64,000 nucleotides of DNA from positions 214,348-278,347 of the forward strand of contig DGQP01000007.1 of assembly GCA_002400415.1 (NCBI GenBank). Direction: 5' to 3'. Under the pieces are notes generated by a model, which was not told the DNA's origin, searched no databases, and was given only the letters and a program-made list of their open reading frames with translations. Source of the stretch: Chitinophagaceae bacterium UBA4411 (GTDB taxonomy: Bacteria > Bacteroidota > Bacteroidia > Chitinophagales > Chitinophagaceae). The position numbers and the translations under genes are program-made. Below, piece by piece: positions 16,795-26,042 of the stretch. Each line of letters begins with the position of its first letter. Positions within the stretch are counted from its first letter, which is position 1.

Positions 16795-18017
16795 GACAAT
16801 CTTTATTCATATTTATAGCCCTTTTCATTTCTTATACCGGTATTGCACAGATTGATCCTGTGTTGTTACGAAAGACAGAAAAGGATACGTCCGGCCTGTT
16901 ATTAAACATGGATGCTGTTTATAATCGCCCCTTTCTTCAGTTAGGTAAACTGCCGGTTGCATTGGGTGGATATGCTGAGGCCAATTACCAGTATTTGCAG
17001 GAAGACGGTATTACAGAGGGACACCAGTTTCAAATGCGCCGATTGACGTTGTTTGTGTCTTCTTCTATTTCCAAACGAATTAAGTTTTTAAGTGAAATTG
17101 AATTTGAAGACGGGACCAAAGAAATCAATATTGAATTTGCATCGGTTGATTTTGAGTTTTCTCCTCTCCTGAATATGCGGGGCGGTATTGTCATGAATCC
17201 TATTGGGGCTTTTAATCAAAACCATGATGGGCCTAAATGGGAATTTATTGACCGTCCTATTTCCTCTACTCAAATGCTCCCTGCTACCTGGAGTAATGTG
17301 GGCTTTGGGGTGTTTGGGAAAAAGTCAACAAAGGATTGGGTGTATGCGTATGAAGCTTATTTCACCAATGGTTTTGATGATAAAATCATTGATAATGCAG
17401 CAAATAAAACCTTTCTTCCTGCCAGCAAAGAAAATAAAGACAGGTTTGAAGAAAGCTTCAACGGAAGCTCATTATTTACTGGTAAGGTGGCTATACGAAA
17501 CAGGAAGATTGGCGAATTGGGATTATCCTATATGGGCGGGATATACAACAAATATGAGGAAGATGGATTGGTATTGGATAAGAAAAGAAAGGTTAACGTA
17601 TATGCTATAGACTTTAATACTACGCTGCCTAAAATCAATACTTATATTAATGCTGAATGGGCTTGGGTGAATGTAGATGTACCCGAAACTTATACCGAGC
17701 AATTTGGTAAAAATCAACAAGGCGGCTTTATTGATTTTGTGCAGCCAGTTTTTAAGAAACCCGTATTTGGTTTTGAGAAATCGGTTATTAACGCTGCTTT
17801 GCGTTTTGAATATGCGGACTGGAATAAGGGGAATTTTAAATCCACCGGGGACAATATCAGCGATGAAGTATTCTCCATCGTACCCGCTATCAGCTGGCGG
17901 CCTACTGCACAAACAGTAATACGGCTGAACTATCGTTACAACTGGCAGAAAGATATTTTGGGAAACCCTCCGGCTAAGTTGGCGGGGATTCAGTTTGGAG
18001 TAAGTACTTATTTCTAA
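16791..18017 (+). CDS. Outer-membrane porin, phosphate-selective OprO/OprP-like
   Basis: The 408-residue protein has a cleavable signal (SYTGIAQ) followed by alternating beta strands. It shows the OprO/P-type start GGYAEANYQYLQ and RRLTLFVSSSISKRIKFLSE, and ends in an aromatic residue (STYF) as outer-membrane barrels do. It overlaps the Rieske gene by 4 bp, so the three genes form one operon. The solute could be a metal complex or an anion; the DtxR-like operator favours metal acquisition. Confidence 0.85.
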   Translation: MRQSLFIFIALFISYTGIAQIDPVLLRKTEKDTSGLLLNMDAVYNRPFLQLGKLPVALGGYAEANYQYLQEDGITEGHQFQMRRLTLFVSSSISKRIKFLSEIEFEDGTKEINIEFASVDFEFSPLLNMRGGIVMNPIGAFNQNHDGPKWEFIDRPISSTQMLPATWSNVGFGVFGKKSTKDWVYAYEAYFTNGFDDKIIDNAANKTFLPASKENKDRFEESFNGSSLFTGKVAIRNRKIGELGLSYMGGIYNKYEEDGLVLDKKRKVNVYAIDFNTTLPKINTYINAEWAWVNVDVPETYTEQFGKNQQGGFIDFVQPVFKKPVFGFEKSVINAALRFEYADWNKGNFKSTGDNISDEVFSIVPAISWRPTAQTVIRLNYRYNWQKDILGNPPAKLAGIQFGVSTYF

Positions 18018-18528
18018 AATATCGGCGCAGTTATTCAGTTTTTCTAAACAATATTCTTTTTATATCAGTTTTTGGAAAAGCTTTGTCATGCAGGTTATAA
18101 TATTTTGGGGGTGATTTAATTCATAACCAATGATGGACATAGCAGCAAATTGTTATTAGATGTCAAAATAGTAATCTGATCAGGATTGAGGAAAGATTTT
18201 ATCGTGGCTGAGTTTTTTGAAAGTCATACACTTTTTTAGCACCTTGTAGTTTCAGTGTTGATGAGTTTAAATAGTATAGCAGCATCTTTCATTGTAAGTT
18301 TGCTAAAAGTAAATTGAAGATTTACATTTTAATTATTGTGAATAAACGATGATGCTTAATTTATAGCTATTACCAGGCTACCAAAATGCCGTTGGTTGAT
18401 TTTAATCTGGGCAGGGATTGTTTGTATAGCCCAGCCAGCTTTTGTACATTTAGGAAAACTTATTTTTCACTTTGATAAACAAAAACATATACTAAAAGCC
18501 GAAATTCCATTTGATCTACGATTGATCT
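18018..18528. other. 510-bp AT-rich gap with no recognised gene
   Basis: No frame of convincing length or similarity is present. The minus strand has short broken frames that might be a decayed gene, but I cannot name it. At its end, two 11-bp repeats (TTGATCTACGA and TTGATCTATGA, 18511-18532) run into the start codon of the AraC gene. Base composition becomes GC-richer at the gene itself, so this gap may be a module boundary. Confidence 0.5.
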
Positions 18529-19458
18529 ATGATTCGAATAAGCCTGTCCTCCGGTGAGCCGCTCCACCTTAAGCCATCACCGAACCGAAAATTCACGGGG
18601 CTCCGGATTCCCGGCAGCATTTTATACAGCTCAGACAGGGCCGGTCATTCCATATCCCTGCATATTTACCAGCACCGGCTTTATACGATTACACTCCGGC
18701 AGTTTTATTTTGCCAAAGCCGTGCAGATCATCACTGCTGAACCCGACAATTGGTTACGCATGGAACTGCCGTTGAGCGGAATGCTGTCGGTACTGCCGAA
18801 GGAAGGTAAGGTCTTTCAGCTTGATCCGGGCACCTATCACCTTACCGACCAGCCTGTTTTTGCCAGTAATCATCCGGAGGGAATGTCCGGCATATATTTT
18901 ACCATTCACTTTTCACCCGAGTTGTTTGCCGGTATAGGCTACGACCAATCTCCTGGTATCAGTCTGCCAGGACCGGTGCCAAGGGAACTGCTTGAAATAG
19001 TATATGATATCCTGAAATGCCCTTTCCAGGAATCCCTAAGAGACTTCTATTATGCCAATAAAGTCCGTGAGATCCTGTTCACCCATACAGTCTCCCTACC
19101 TGTGGTTTTACCCGGTGAATTGAGCCCCGAACAGATCGCCCAGATGTATGAGGCCGACCGGATCATGGCCAATAACCTGGATGGCAAAATAACCATCCCT
19201 GAACTGGCCAGAAAGCTGGGGACCAATTTTGTGACGCTGAAGAAAAACTATGAAAAGGTATTTGGCATCGGGTTGTTCCCCCGGTTGATGCAACGGAAAA
19301 TGGAGCATATCAAGCTGTTGCTGGAAAAAACCGACAAACCACTGAAAGAAATCGCCGACCTGTCCGGATATCAAACCTTGCCGGGCTTTATTAATGCCTT
19401 CCGCAAGCGGTTTAAGATGACCCCCAATGACTGGAGAAAAGAGAGGCGAGGGTTTTAA
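18529..19458 (+). CDS. AraC-family transcriptional regulator
   Basis: The C-terminal 100 residues form the double helix-turn-helix: ITIPELARKLGTNFVTLKKN and KEIADLSGYQTLPGFINAFR, followed by FKMTPNDWRK. The N-terminal 200 residues are a beta-rich sensing domain without a recognised ligand motif. The coding sequence is GC-richer than the metal region before it. It stands alone, so its targets are unknown; a siderophore- or nutrient-uptake gene is common for this kind of regulator. Confidence 0.9.
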   Translation: MIRISLSSGEPLHLKPSPNRKFTGLRIPGSILYSSDRAGHSISLHIYQHRLYTITLRQFYFAKAVQIITAEPDNWLRMELPLSGMLSVLPKEGKVFQLDPGTYHLTDQPVFASNHPEGMSGIYFTIHFSPELFAGIGYDQSPGISLPGPVPRELLEIVYDILKCPFQESLRDFYYANKVREILFTHTVSLPVVLPGELSPEQIAQMYEADRIMANNLDGKITIPELARKLGTNFVTLKKNYEKVFGIGLFPRLMQRKMEHIKLLLEKTDKPLKEIADLSGYQTLPGFINAFRKRFKMTPNDWRKERRGF

Positions 19459-19574
19459 AGAGAGCAGGCATAATGAAATTGTCACCTTGCTTATTGTGTT
19501 GAGCAACAATACCTTACAAGCAGCCGTCTATTTAGCCTGAATATATATGCCGGTAGTTTGTTATAATGTAAATA

Positions 19575-19608
19575 ATATTTTACAAATTATGCTATATTTG
19601 TAAAATAT
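19575..19608. promoter_or_regulatory. Large palindromic operator upstream of hipB
   Basis: Perfect 12-bp arms ATATTTTACAAA (19575-19586) and TTTGTAAAATAT (19597-19608) are separated by 10 nt and end 10 bp before the hipB start codon. The position fits autorepression by the HipB-HipA complex. Confidence 0.75.
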
Positions 19609-19618
19609 AATTATCATT

Positions 19619-19930
19619 ATGAAAGGTAGGAAGCCTCAACTATTGCCGAGCACCACTAAAATCCTGACAGAACTTGGTGAGAATATTAAGCTGGCCCGGT
19701 TACGCCGTAAGTTAAGTGCAGAGCAGGTAGCAGAAAGGGCTAATATCAGCCGGCCAACCCTGCACTCCATAGAAAAGGGCCTGCCGGGGGTTGCAATGGG
19801 CTCCTATGTCCAGGTGCTTTTTGTATTGAACCTGGAAAAGGATTTATTAAAAGTGGCAGCGGATGATTTACTTGGCAGAAAGCTACAGGATGCAAAACTC
19901 ACAGTAAAAGAAAGGGCACCGAGAAAATAA
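19619..19930 (+). CDS. hipB: HipB-like antitoxin, XRE family
   Basis: The 103-residue protein has an XRE helix-turn-helix (KLARLRRKLSAEQVAERANI, then SRPTLHSIEKG). It is encoded 4 bp upstream of a HipA kinase, the usual antitoxin-toxin order. It should bind the palindrome upstream and hold HipA inactive. Confidence 0.9.
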   Translation: MKGRKPQLLPSTTKILTELGENIKLARLRRKLSAEQVAERANISRPTLHSIEKGLPGVAMGSYVQVLFVLNLEKDLLKVAADDLLGRKLQDAKLTVKERAPRK

Positions 19931-19934
19931 AGAT

Positions 19935-21203
19935 ATGGCAGCAACAAATTCAAAAAAAGAAATTCAGGTATATGCTCATTGGCTGGGTTTACAAGCGCCT
20001 TCGCTAATGGGTATATTGTCCGTTACAGCATCGAAAGGAAAGGAAACCTTTTCTTTCGAATATGCGGATGGATGGTTGCAATCCGGCTTTTCCCAAATGA
20101 TAGATCCAGACCTGCAACTTTATTCAGGGTCCTATTATCCACGGGATGATAAACCCAATTTTGGTGTTTTCCTGGATTCATGTCCGGACAGGTGGGGAAG
20201 AGTATTGATGCAACGAAGGGAAGTTGCTATAGCAAAACAGGAGGGCAGGGCTGCAAAAAAATTACTGGAATCAGATTTTTTATTAGGCGTATATGATGGG
20301 CACAGGATGGGTGCACTGCGTTTTAAATCAGCGCATGATGGCCCTTTCCTGAACGACAACAAGACAATGGCTGCTCCACCATGGACATCGCTAAGAGAAT
20401 TGGAGCATGCGAGTTTTAAATTTGAAGAAGACAATACAGATGACCCGGAATACCTGAAATGGGTGGATCTGTTGATAGCCCCTGGTTCTTCTTTAGGAGG
20501 AGCCCGGCCAAAAGCAAGTGTGGTGGATGAACATAATAATTTATGGATCGCAAAATTCCCCAGCAGGAACGATGATAAAGATATAGCAGCCTGGGAAATG
20601 GTAACCAATCAACTTGCCATAAGCGCAGGGATCAATGTCGCTCAAGGAAAGTTGCTGCAGTTTAACAACCGTTATCATACCTATCTCACAAAACGTTTTG
20701 ACAGGACCATTGCCGGGGAACGGATTCATTTTGCCTCTGCCATGACATTGCTGGGTCATATGGACGGAGAGGATGCCTCCGGCGCAAGTTACCTGGAACT
20801 AATGGAGTTTATATCCCGGCATGGTGCTTCGGTGGAAAATGATCTCGAGGAACTTTGGCGAAGAATTGTATTCAGCATCTGCGTCAAAAATACTGACGAC
20901 CACCTGCGTAACCACGGTTTTTTACTTTCGGAAAAGGGATGGCTGCTTTCTCCGGCTTATGATATTAACCCCAATGAATACGGAAAAGGGCTAAGCCTGG
21001 CTATCACAGAAACAGATAACTCACTGGACCTGGATACCGCCATGGCAGTAGCGGGTTATTTTCGTCTCTCAGATGATAAAGCTGCGCTGATCATACAACA
21101 TATTTCCACTGTGGTGAAAGACTGGAGAAAAGTGGCAACAGCCTATAAAATTTCTACTGCTGAACAAGAAAGAATGTCTGCAGCCTTTACTGGTGCAACT
21201 TAA
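19935..21203 (+). CDS. hipA: HipA-like serine/threonine kinase toxin
   Basis: The 422-residue protein contains the kinase catalytic loop NTDDHLRNHGFLL (about 319-331) and the metal-binding DIN (343-345). The SSLGGARPKA segment (185-194) corresponds to the autophosphorylated P-loop of HipA. It looks full length and active. Family members phosphorylate aminoacyl-tRNA synthetases such as GltX and cause growth arrest. In a mobile element it may act as a maintenance or phage-abortive module. Confidence 0.9.
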   Translation: MAATNSKKEIQVYAHWLGLQAPSLMGILSVTASKGKETFSFEYADGWLQSGFSQMIDPDLQLYSGSYYPRDDKPNFGVFLDSCPDRWGRVLMQRREVAIAKQEGRAAKKLLESDFLLGVYDGHRMGALRFKSAHDGPFLNDNKTMAAPPWTSLRELEHASFKFEEDNTDDPEYLKWVDLLIAPGSSLGGARPKASVVDEHNNLWIAKFPSRNDDKDIAAWEMVTNQLAISAGINVAQGKLLQFNNRYHTYLTKRFDRTIAGERIHFASAMTLLGHMDGEDASGASYLELMEFISRHGASVENDLEELWRRIVFSICVKNTDDHLRNHGFLLSEKGWLLSPAYDINPNEYGKGLSLAITETDNSLDLDTAMAVAGYFRLSDDKAALIIQHISTVVKDWRKVATAYKISTAEQERMSAAFTGAT

Positions 21204-21458
21204 CACCAGCATTTACCCCATTATTTTAATACTGGTTCATTTTCGGAAGGCGGCCATGCAGGTGGCAGATAGAAGTACTTAGATGTGGATCAGATTATCG
21301 TCTCTTGCTCCAAAACTGCTTTTTGTAAAATTTAATTATCCTGTCATAGATGACTGCTTTCATTCGTTGTAGGTCTTAGAGATGTTAAAGACTCTATTCA
21401 TTTCAACCTTTTCCGGAATTGTCTTTACTTCTGTCAGACTGCCTAGGTACGTCGATTT

Positions 21459-22118
21459 TTATAAACTATTTCCGTATTTGTCTAACCATTTTATTGCCTG
21501 CAGATATTCCGGATATAATGTTCTCAATTCTGTCCAAAACCTGTTGGTATGATTCATTGTTCTGGTGTGAACCAGTTCATGAAAAATTAAATAATCAATT
21601 ACGAAATGCGGAGTTTTGATAAGTCGCCAATTAAAAGAAAGATTTTTATCAGCCGAACAGTTCCCCCATTTTGTCCGCTGATCACGGATGAAAACCTTAT
21701 TGTATTTGAATTTGTGTACTTTGGCTTTCTCTTCCAAGCGTTTTCTAATGTGTCGTTTGGCGAAACGCTTATACCATTTTAATAATTCGTCTTTGTCAAG
21801 CAGATTAGCTTTTGATTGAATAGTTTTGTGTTCCTGATTTACTACAACTTTGTTGTGAAACTCTGTTCTATAGAAATAAGTGTATTTGTTGCCGAATAGC
21901 AGTATTTGATTGTCGTGCAGTTTTATTTTCTCTGTCTTGCCTTTGAATTTGTTAAGGTTTTTTTCAATCCAGTTCTCCTTTTTTTTAAGCAGGTTTTGAA
22001 TGTCTGAGTTGTCAAAATTCTCGGGCACTAAAACTCTTACGGATAAGTTTTCACTTACTCTTATCCTTGCGTGTTTTACTTTTTTCCGTTCTAATATATA
22101 ATTCTCGGGCAATGTCAT
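21459..22118 (-). CDS. YgjP-like zinc metallopeptidase (DUF45/M48-related)
   Basis: The 219-residue protein has the zinc motif HELVH (180-184) and a third ligand region MNHTNRFW (His190), preceded by TKWGNCSADKNLSFNWRL, the YgjP/SprT-type signature. Its ATG overlaps the HsdR stop by 1 bp (TAATG), so translation is coupled. YgjP-like proteases are often the last gene of type I restriction operons. The role there is unknown, but turnover of HsdR is a reasonable guess. Confidence 0.9.
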   Translation of the reverse strand: MTLPENYILERKKVKHARIRVSENLSVRVLVPENFDNSDIQNLLKKKENWIEKNLNKFKGKTEKIKLHDNQILLFGNKYTYFYRTEFHNKVVVNQEHKTIQSKANLLDKDELLKWYKRFAKRHIRKRLEEKAKVHKFKYNKVFIRDQRTKWGNCSADKNLSFNWRLIKTPHFVIDYLIFHELVHTRTMNHTNRFWTELRTLYPEYLQAIKWLDKYGNSL

Positions 22119-25100
22119 TAGTCCAGGCCGTAGTGTTGAATTACTCGTTTCATAATACTGTCCATCAATTCGGCATTATCACCAATATTCAAATTTTCAA
22201 AAGCGTCATCTACTGCAAGAATTTCAATATCAGTCTTTATTCGTTCCACTTCTTTTTCATTGTCCTGCCAGCCTATATATACTTTTGACTGAACCAATGA
22301 AACAACTGCTATGGCAAACGCTTTGCTCAATTCATGATTGAATTGAGCACCCGTAGCATTTTTGATTTCAGAATAAATATCAAAACCACCTCTGTCTGTA
22401 AAACCCATTCTGTTTGGCATAGAACCGACTTCATCAATTTCGGAATACAATCCTTCCAAACTTTGTAAAATGGTTTCGATACTTTCTGCTTCTGTTTCCT
22501 TGCGTTTGATTAAATCATCCAGGCGAATCTGAAACTCTACATAAACCGGACTTTCAATTTCATTCCGGCGTATAACCGTTTCAATATCCCGAATGATTTT
22601 TTCTGCTTTATCACTTGGGTTGAGTTTGGTCTTTTTCAGATTATCCAAATACTTTTCGTCAATACTGATTAAAGGTAAATGTCCTCTGTAACTCAATAAC
22701 GTTGCACTCTCCTGAATGAGTTTTCTTGTTTTTACTGCATAGATTTCTGCATCAAAATCCAATCGCTTAAATTCTTCCAGATAGATTTCATATATCTCAT
22801 TTAGCCACAAATATTTTTCTCTGTTCTCTCTTAATTTAGGGTGTGGTGAGATGCTCTCATACAATTGAATGACTTGTTTGGCTTCATTTTCAAATTTGCC
22901 CTGGTCAAGTGTGGTAAGTGTTCTAATAATGGCGATACTGCAATCGTAAGTATCTTCCAGAACAATGTCTTTAAATGGCTCCATTGCTTTATCTAGTACT
23001 TTCGGGAAGCCCTCAACCAGTTTTTCCACATCTTCAAATTCGCCAATATCAGCAGGATCGTAGTTCAGTGCCTCGGTATAGTTTGTGAATACACCAACAT
23101 AGTCCACAATTCGTCCAAACTCCTTGCTCATTTTCGTAACCTTATCGTCATAGGGCCGGTTGGTTCTTGCTATGGCTTGTAATAGATTATGGTCACGTAA
23201 AGGACTATCTAAATACATTGTTTGCTCTACCGGTGCGTCAAAGCCGGTTAGCAGCATATTGCACACAATGAAAATTTTCAGATTATTTCCCCTGGCCATT
23301 TCCTCTTCTGTAATCCTGCGTTTGAATTGCTTGATGAGTTTTTTTCTATCGCCATCACTCAGGTAATGGTCTTTGAACAATTCATAGCGGTCGCTTTCTT
23401 CATAGTTGCCCTCGCTGAAGATAATTTTGATTTCGCTCCGGTCAAATCCTTCTTTTAGCAAGGCATTGTAATACAGCACACAAGCCTCTTTGTCACAACC
23501 TACCACCTGTGCTTTGTAGCCCAAGGGCTCAACTACATTTCTGAAATCGTCATAAATATCCTGTGCCAAAGTTTTTACACGGTCGGGGTGTTTCAAAAAT
23601 TGTTTCCACGCCTGTGTTCTGCGTTCCACCAGCCGGGTTTCCTCTTCATTCAGATCGGCTGTTATTTCATTCCAACCTTGCTTAAGTTTTTCTTTGTCCA
23701 ACTGCCATTTGATAGGCCCAAACGTGTAACGAACTGCCACCGTTGCACCATCTTCAATCGCATCTTTAATGTTGTACTGATCAAGATAGGCTTCAATCAT
23801 TTTGGTGCCCTCCCGAATACCAAAATCCCGGTGGGTTTTTGGAATAGGAGTTCCGGTGAAAGCAAACCGCCTTGCTTCAGGGAAAACACTTTGCAGCTCA
23901 ATCTGAAAATCACCGTATTGGGTTCGGTGGGCTTCATCAATCAGCAAAATCACATTGTGCCGGTCATCCTTCCGGTCTCCTAATTCACGGAATTTCTGAA
24001 TGGTGGTAATGAAAACACCAGCCGGTTTATCATCAATTTTGGCTTTCAGGTCGCCAATATTACGTATGGTTTCCACATTGGGAAATTCGCAATCGTCAAA
24101 AGTGCCGCCAATTTGTTCCTTCAAATCTTTGCGGTCAACTACAATGTAAACGGTAGGGTCTTTCAGCGAATCGGTTTGTCGAAGTTTGTATGCAGTGTAA
24201 AGCATCGTTAAACTCTTTCCACTGCCCTGTGTATGCCAGATGACGCCCTGCTTCAATTCTTCCTTCACCACACGGTCAACAATTTTGTTGGCCGCCCTGA
24301 GTTGCTGATACCTGGCCACTTTCTTAATAATACCGCTGTCTTCGGTGCGTTCAAACACAATGAAATGTTGCAAAATATCCAATACCCTTGCAGGCTGCAG
24401 CAAACCCAGAATTCCCCATTTCATTTGTTCCTCCGGAATTTGTTTGCCGTCTGCTGTTCGCAGGTATTTTATTTTGAAATGTTTGTATCCTTCCTTTTCT
24501 TCCCATTCGCAAAGGTCATTGCCCGGTGATAAAATCGGATTAGGAAAAGTGGAGTCAATGATTGTGTCTTTCCATTCATTGAAATATGAAGCCGACGCCC
24601 CCGGAATGCCGTACTTAGTAATTCTGCCATTGCAAGCCACCCCAAAGCAATGGCTCATCCAGAACTGTGAAGCTCGTTGCTGATAGGTACTGAACTGCTT
24701 TACTCCTTCAATCCAGTTGGTTCCCTTTCTTGCACGTTGTTTGGCTTCTATTGGCACCAAGGGAATTCCGTTTACCAATAACACAATATCAGTTTTCACC
24801 ATTTTGTAGCCCTGCACCCAATATTGCTGTGTTATTTTAAAATCGTTGTTCCAGATATCTTCAAAGTCAATGTATTTGCAATCTTTTGGTTCTCCCTGAA
24901 TATTTATCGTGGTGCCTTCCACAAGGCGTTTCAGAAACTTTTCATTGCCATCAATTGGAGTAGGGTTGTTCAGGTTTTGAGTAAGGATTTCCATTACGCT
25001 TTGCGCATCGGCATCACCTAATCCATTGAATGATTTTATTTTCTCTCGTAAAATGGGTTCAATAATAGGATTGGAAAACGGACGGTTGAATCCCTGCAAA

Positions 25101-25189
25101 TCCTCGTTAGAAAAGTAATTCCAGCCCATTTTGCTTAACCATTCGCAAACCGGGCGTTCTACTCCGTTTAGTTCTGATACCTGAGGCAT
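22118..25189 (-). CDS. hsdR: Type I restriction enzyme, R (motor/nuclease) subunit
   Basis: The 1023-residue protein has an N-terminal nuclease core (Asp134, then PIEAK with Glu148 and Lys150). A superfamily 2 motor follows: Walker A HTQGSGKSLTM (319-329), DEAH (418-421) and the FAFTGTP motif III region (443-449). The helix-rich C-terminus binds the methylase. It is intact. With HsdM and HsdS it translocates and cleaves unmodified DNA. It starts 4 bp after dinD. Confidence 0.97.
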   Translation of the reverse strand: MPQVSELNGVERPVCEWLSKMGWNYFSNEDLQGFNRPFSNPIIEPILREKIKSFNGLGDADAQSVMEILTQNLNNPTPIDGNEKFLKRLVEGTTINIQGEPKDCKYIDFEDIWNNDFKITQQYWVQGYKMVKTDIVLLVNGIPLVPIEAKQRARKGTNWIEGVKQFSTYQQRASQFWMSHCFGVACNGRITKYGIPGASASYFNEWKDTIIDSTFPNPILSPGNDLCEWEEKEGYKHFKIKYLRTADGKQIPEEQMKWGILGLLQPARVLDILQHFIVFERTEDSGIIKKVARYQQLRAANKIVDRVVKEELKQGVIWHTQGSGKSLTMLYTAYKLRQTDSLKDPTVYIVVDRKDLKEQIGGTFDDCEFPNVETIRNIGDLKAKIDDKPAGVFITTIQKFRELGDRKDDRHNVILLIDEAHRTQYGDFQIELQSVFPEARRFAFTGTPIPKTHRDFGIREGTKMIEAYLDQYNIKDAIEDGATVAVRYTFGPIKWQLDKEKLKQGWNEITADLNEEETRLVERRTQAWKQFLKHPDRVKTLAQDIYDDFRNVVEPLGYKAQVVGCDKEACVLYYNALLKEGFDRSEIKIIFSEGNYEESDRYELFKDHYLSDGDRKKLIKQFKRRITEEEMARGNNLKIFIVCNMLLTGFDAPVEQTMYLDSPLRDHNLLQAIARTNRPYDDKVTKMSKEFGRIVDYVGVFTNYTEALNYDPADIGEFEDVEKLVEGFPKVLDKAMEPFKDIVLEDTYDCSIAIIRTLTTLDQGKFENEAKQVIQLYESISPHPKLRENREKYLWLNEIYEIYLEEFKRLDFDAEIYAVKTRKLIQESATLLSYRGHLPLISIDEKYLDNLKKTKLNPSDKAEKIIRDIETVIRRNEIESPVYVEFQIRLDDLIKRKETEAESIETILQSLEGLYSEIDEVGSMPNRMGFTDRGGFDIYSEIKNATGAQFNHELSKAFAIAVVSLVQSKVYIGWQDNEKEVERIKTDIEILAVDDAFENLNIGDNAELMDSIMKRVIQHYGLD

Positions 25190-25193
25190 TGAT

Positions 25194-26042
25194 TTACTTT
25201 TTCTTTTTTGTTTTTTTCAATTCCTTTAACATTTGCTTTTCATCGCTTTCCAATCTGCGTTTCACTTTTTGTACATCTTCGTCAGCGGGCAATTCTTCGG
25301 GTTTTACGCCTCTCTCCAGCAACATTTTTCTTACCGCCTTGTTGTTTTCAATGTGTTCCTGAGTAATGGCATTTACCCCTTTCAGGTCTTTGGTCTCCGT
25401 GTTGTGGCTGGTAAGTTCGTTGGCAAAATCCTTGGCTTTTATAGTTAATGTGGGAAGAAAATCAGCCAGTGGTTTGCTATCAGCAATTTTCAATTTGAAT
25501 TTCATCATTTGCGTGGTATAGCCGCCAAACAATACCTGGTCACCTTTGCTGCGGATAATGGCAAAGCCCATATCATCCACCCCTCTTTCGTAAAGTATTC
25601 CTGACAACTTTCTTTCGCTTTTGGTGAGTTTCTCCCGGGCCGATACTCTTGCCACATCCAGTAACCGTTTTTCAATAATTTCCTGCCTGCGGGTTTGCAC
25701 TGCAAAGTAAGTTTGTGCAAAGGCTATTTCGTTTTTTGCGGGATCGCCATTCTGGGCCACCAGGTAGCAGGCGTAACGGGTAAGCATTACATCCGGAATC
25801 TCCCTTTCGGCACCACTACCCAGGGGTACCATTTTCCCGACACCGGCAAAATGGTCGGCAACCGGAATCCCGCTGCTTTCTGCGGCTGTTCTCGCCTTCT
25901 CAATCACTTTAAAGAAATTATCCCATTTGGCATACCCCAATATGCCCTGCAAATCACGGGCACTCCAGCATTCAATGCCCTCCACCTGCTGCCTGGCATT
26001 TTCAAATTGGGCAAATAGCTGTTGTATTTGTTCTTTTTTCAT
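25194..26042 (-). CDS. dinD: DinD-like DNA-damage-inducible protein within the restriction operon
   Basis: The 282-residue protein shows the DinD/BRO-N-like start CWSARDLQGILGYAKWDNF, then EIPDVMLTRYACYLVAQNGD and AFAQTYFAVQTRRQE, and a Lys-rich C-terminus. E. coli DinD is an SOS-induced inhibitor of RecA-related activity. It overlaps hsdS by 4 bp and lies 4 bp before hsdR, so it is made with the restriction enzyme. No LexA box was looked for successfully. It could protect the host from breaks caused by HsdR. Confidence 0.9.
   Translation of the reverse strand: MKKEQIQQLFAQFENARQQVEGIECWSARDLQGILGYAKWDNFFKVIEKARTAAESSGIPVADHFAGVGKMVPLGSGAEREIPDVMLTRYACYLVAQNGDPAKNEIAFAQTYFAVQTRRQEIIEKRLLDVARVSAREKLTKSERKLSGILYERGVDDMGFAIIRSKGDQVLFGGYTTQMMKFKLKIADSKPLADFLPTLTIKAKDFANELTSHNTETKDLKGVNAITQEHIENNKAVRKMLLERGVKPEELPADEDVQKVKRRLESDEKQMLKELKKTKKKK

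Noticed and set aside
18018..18528. Decayed transposase on the minus strand
   Set aside because: Short broken frames were seen but no transposase motif or terminal repeat could be recognised.
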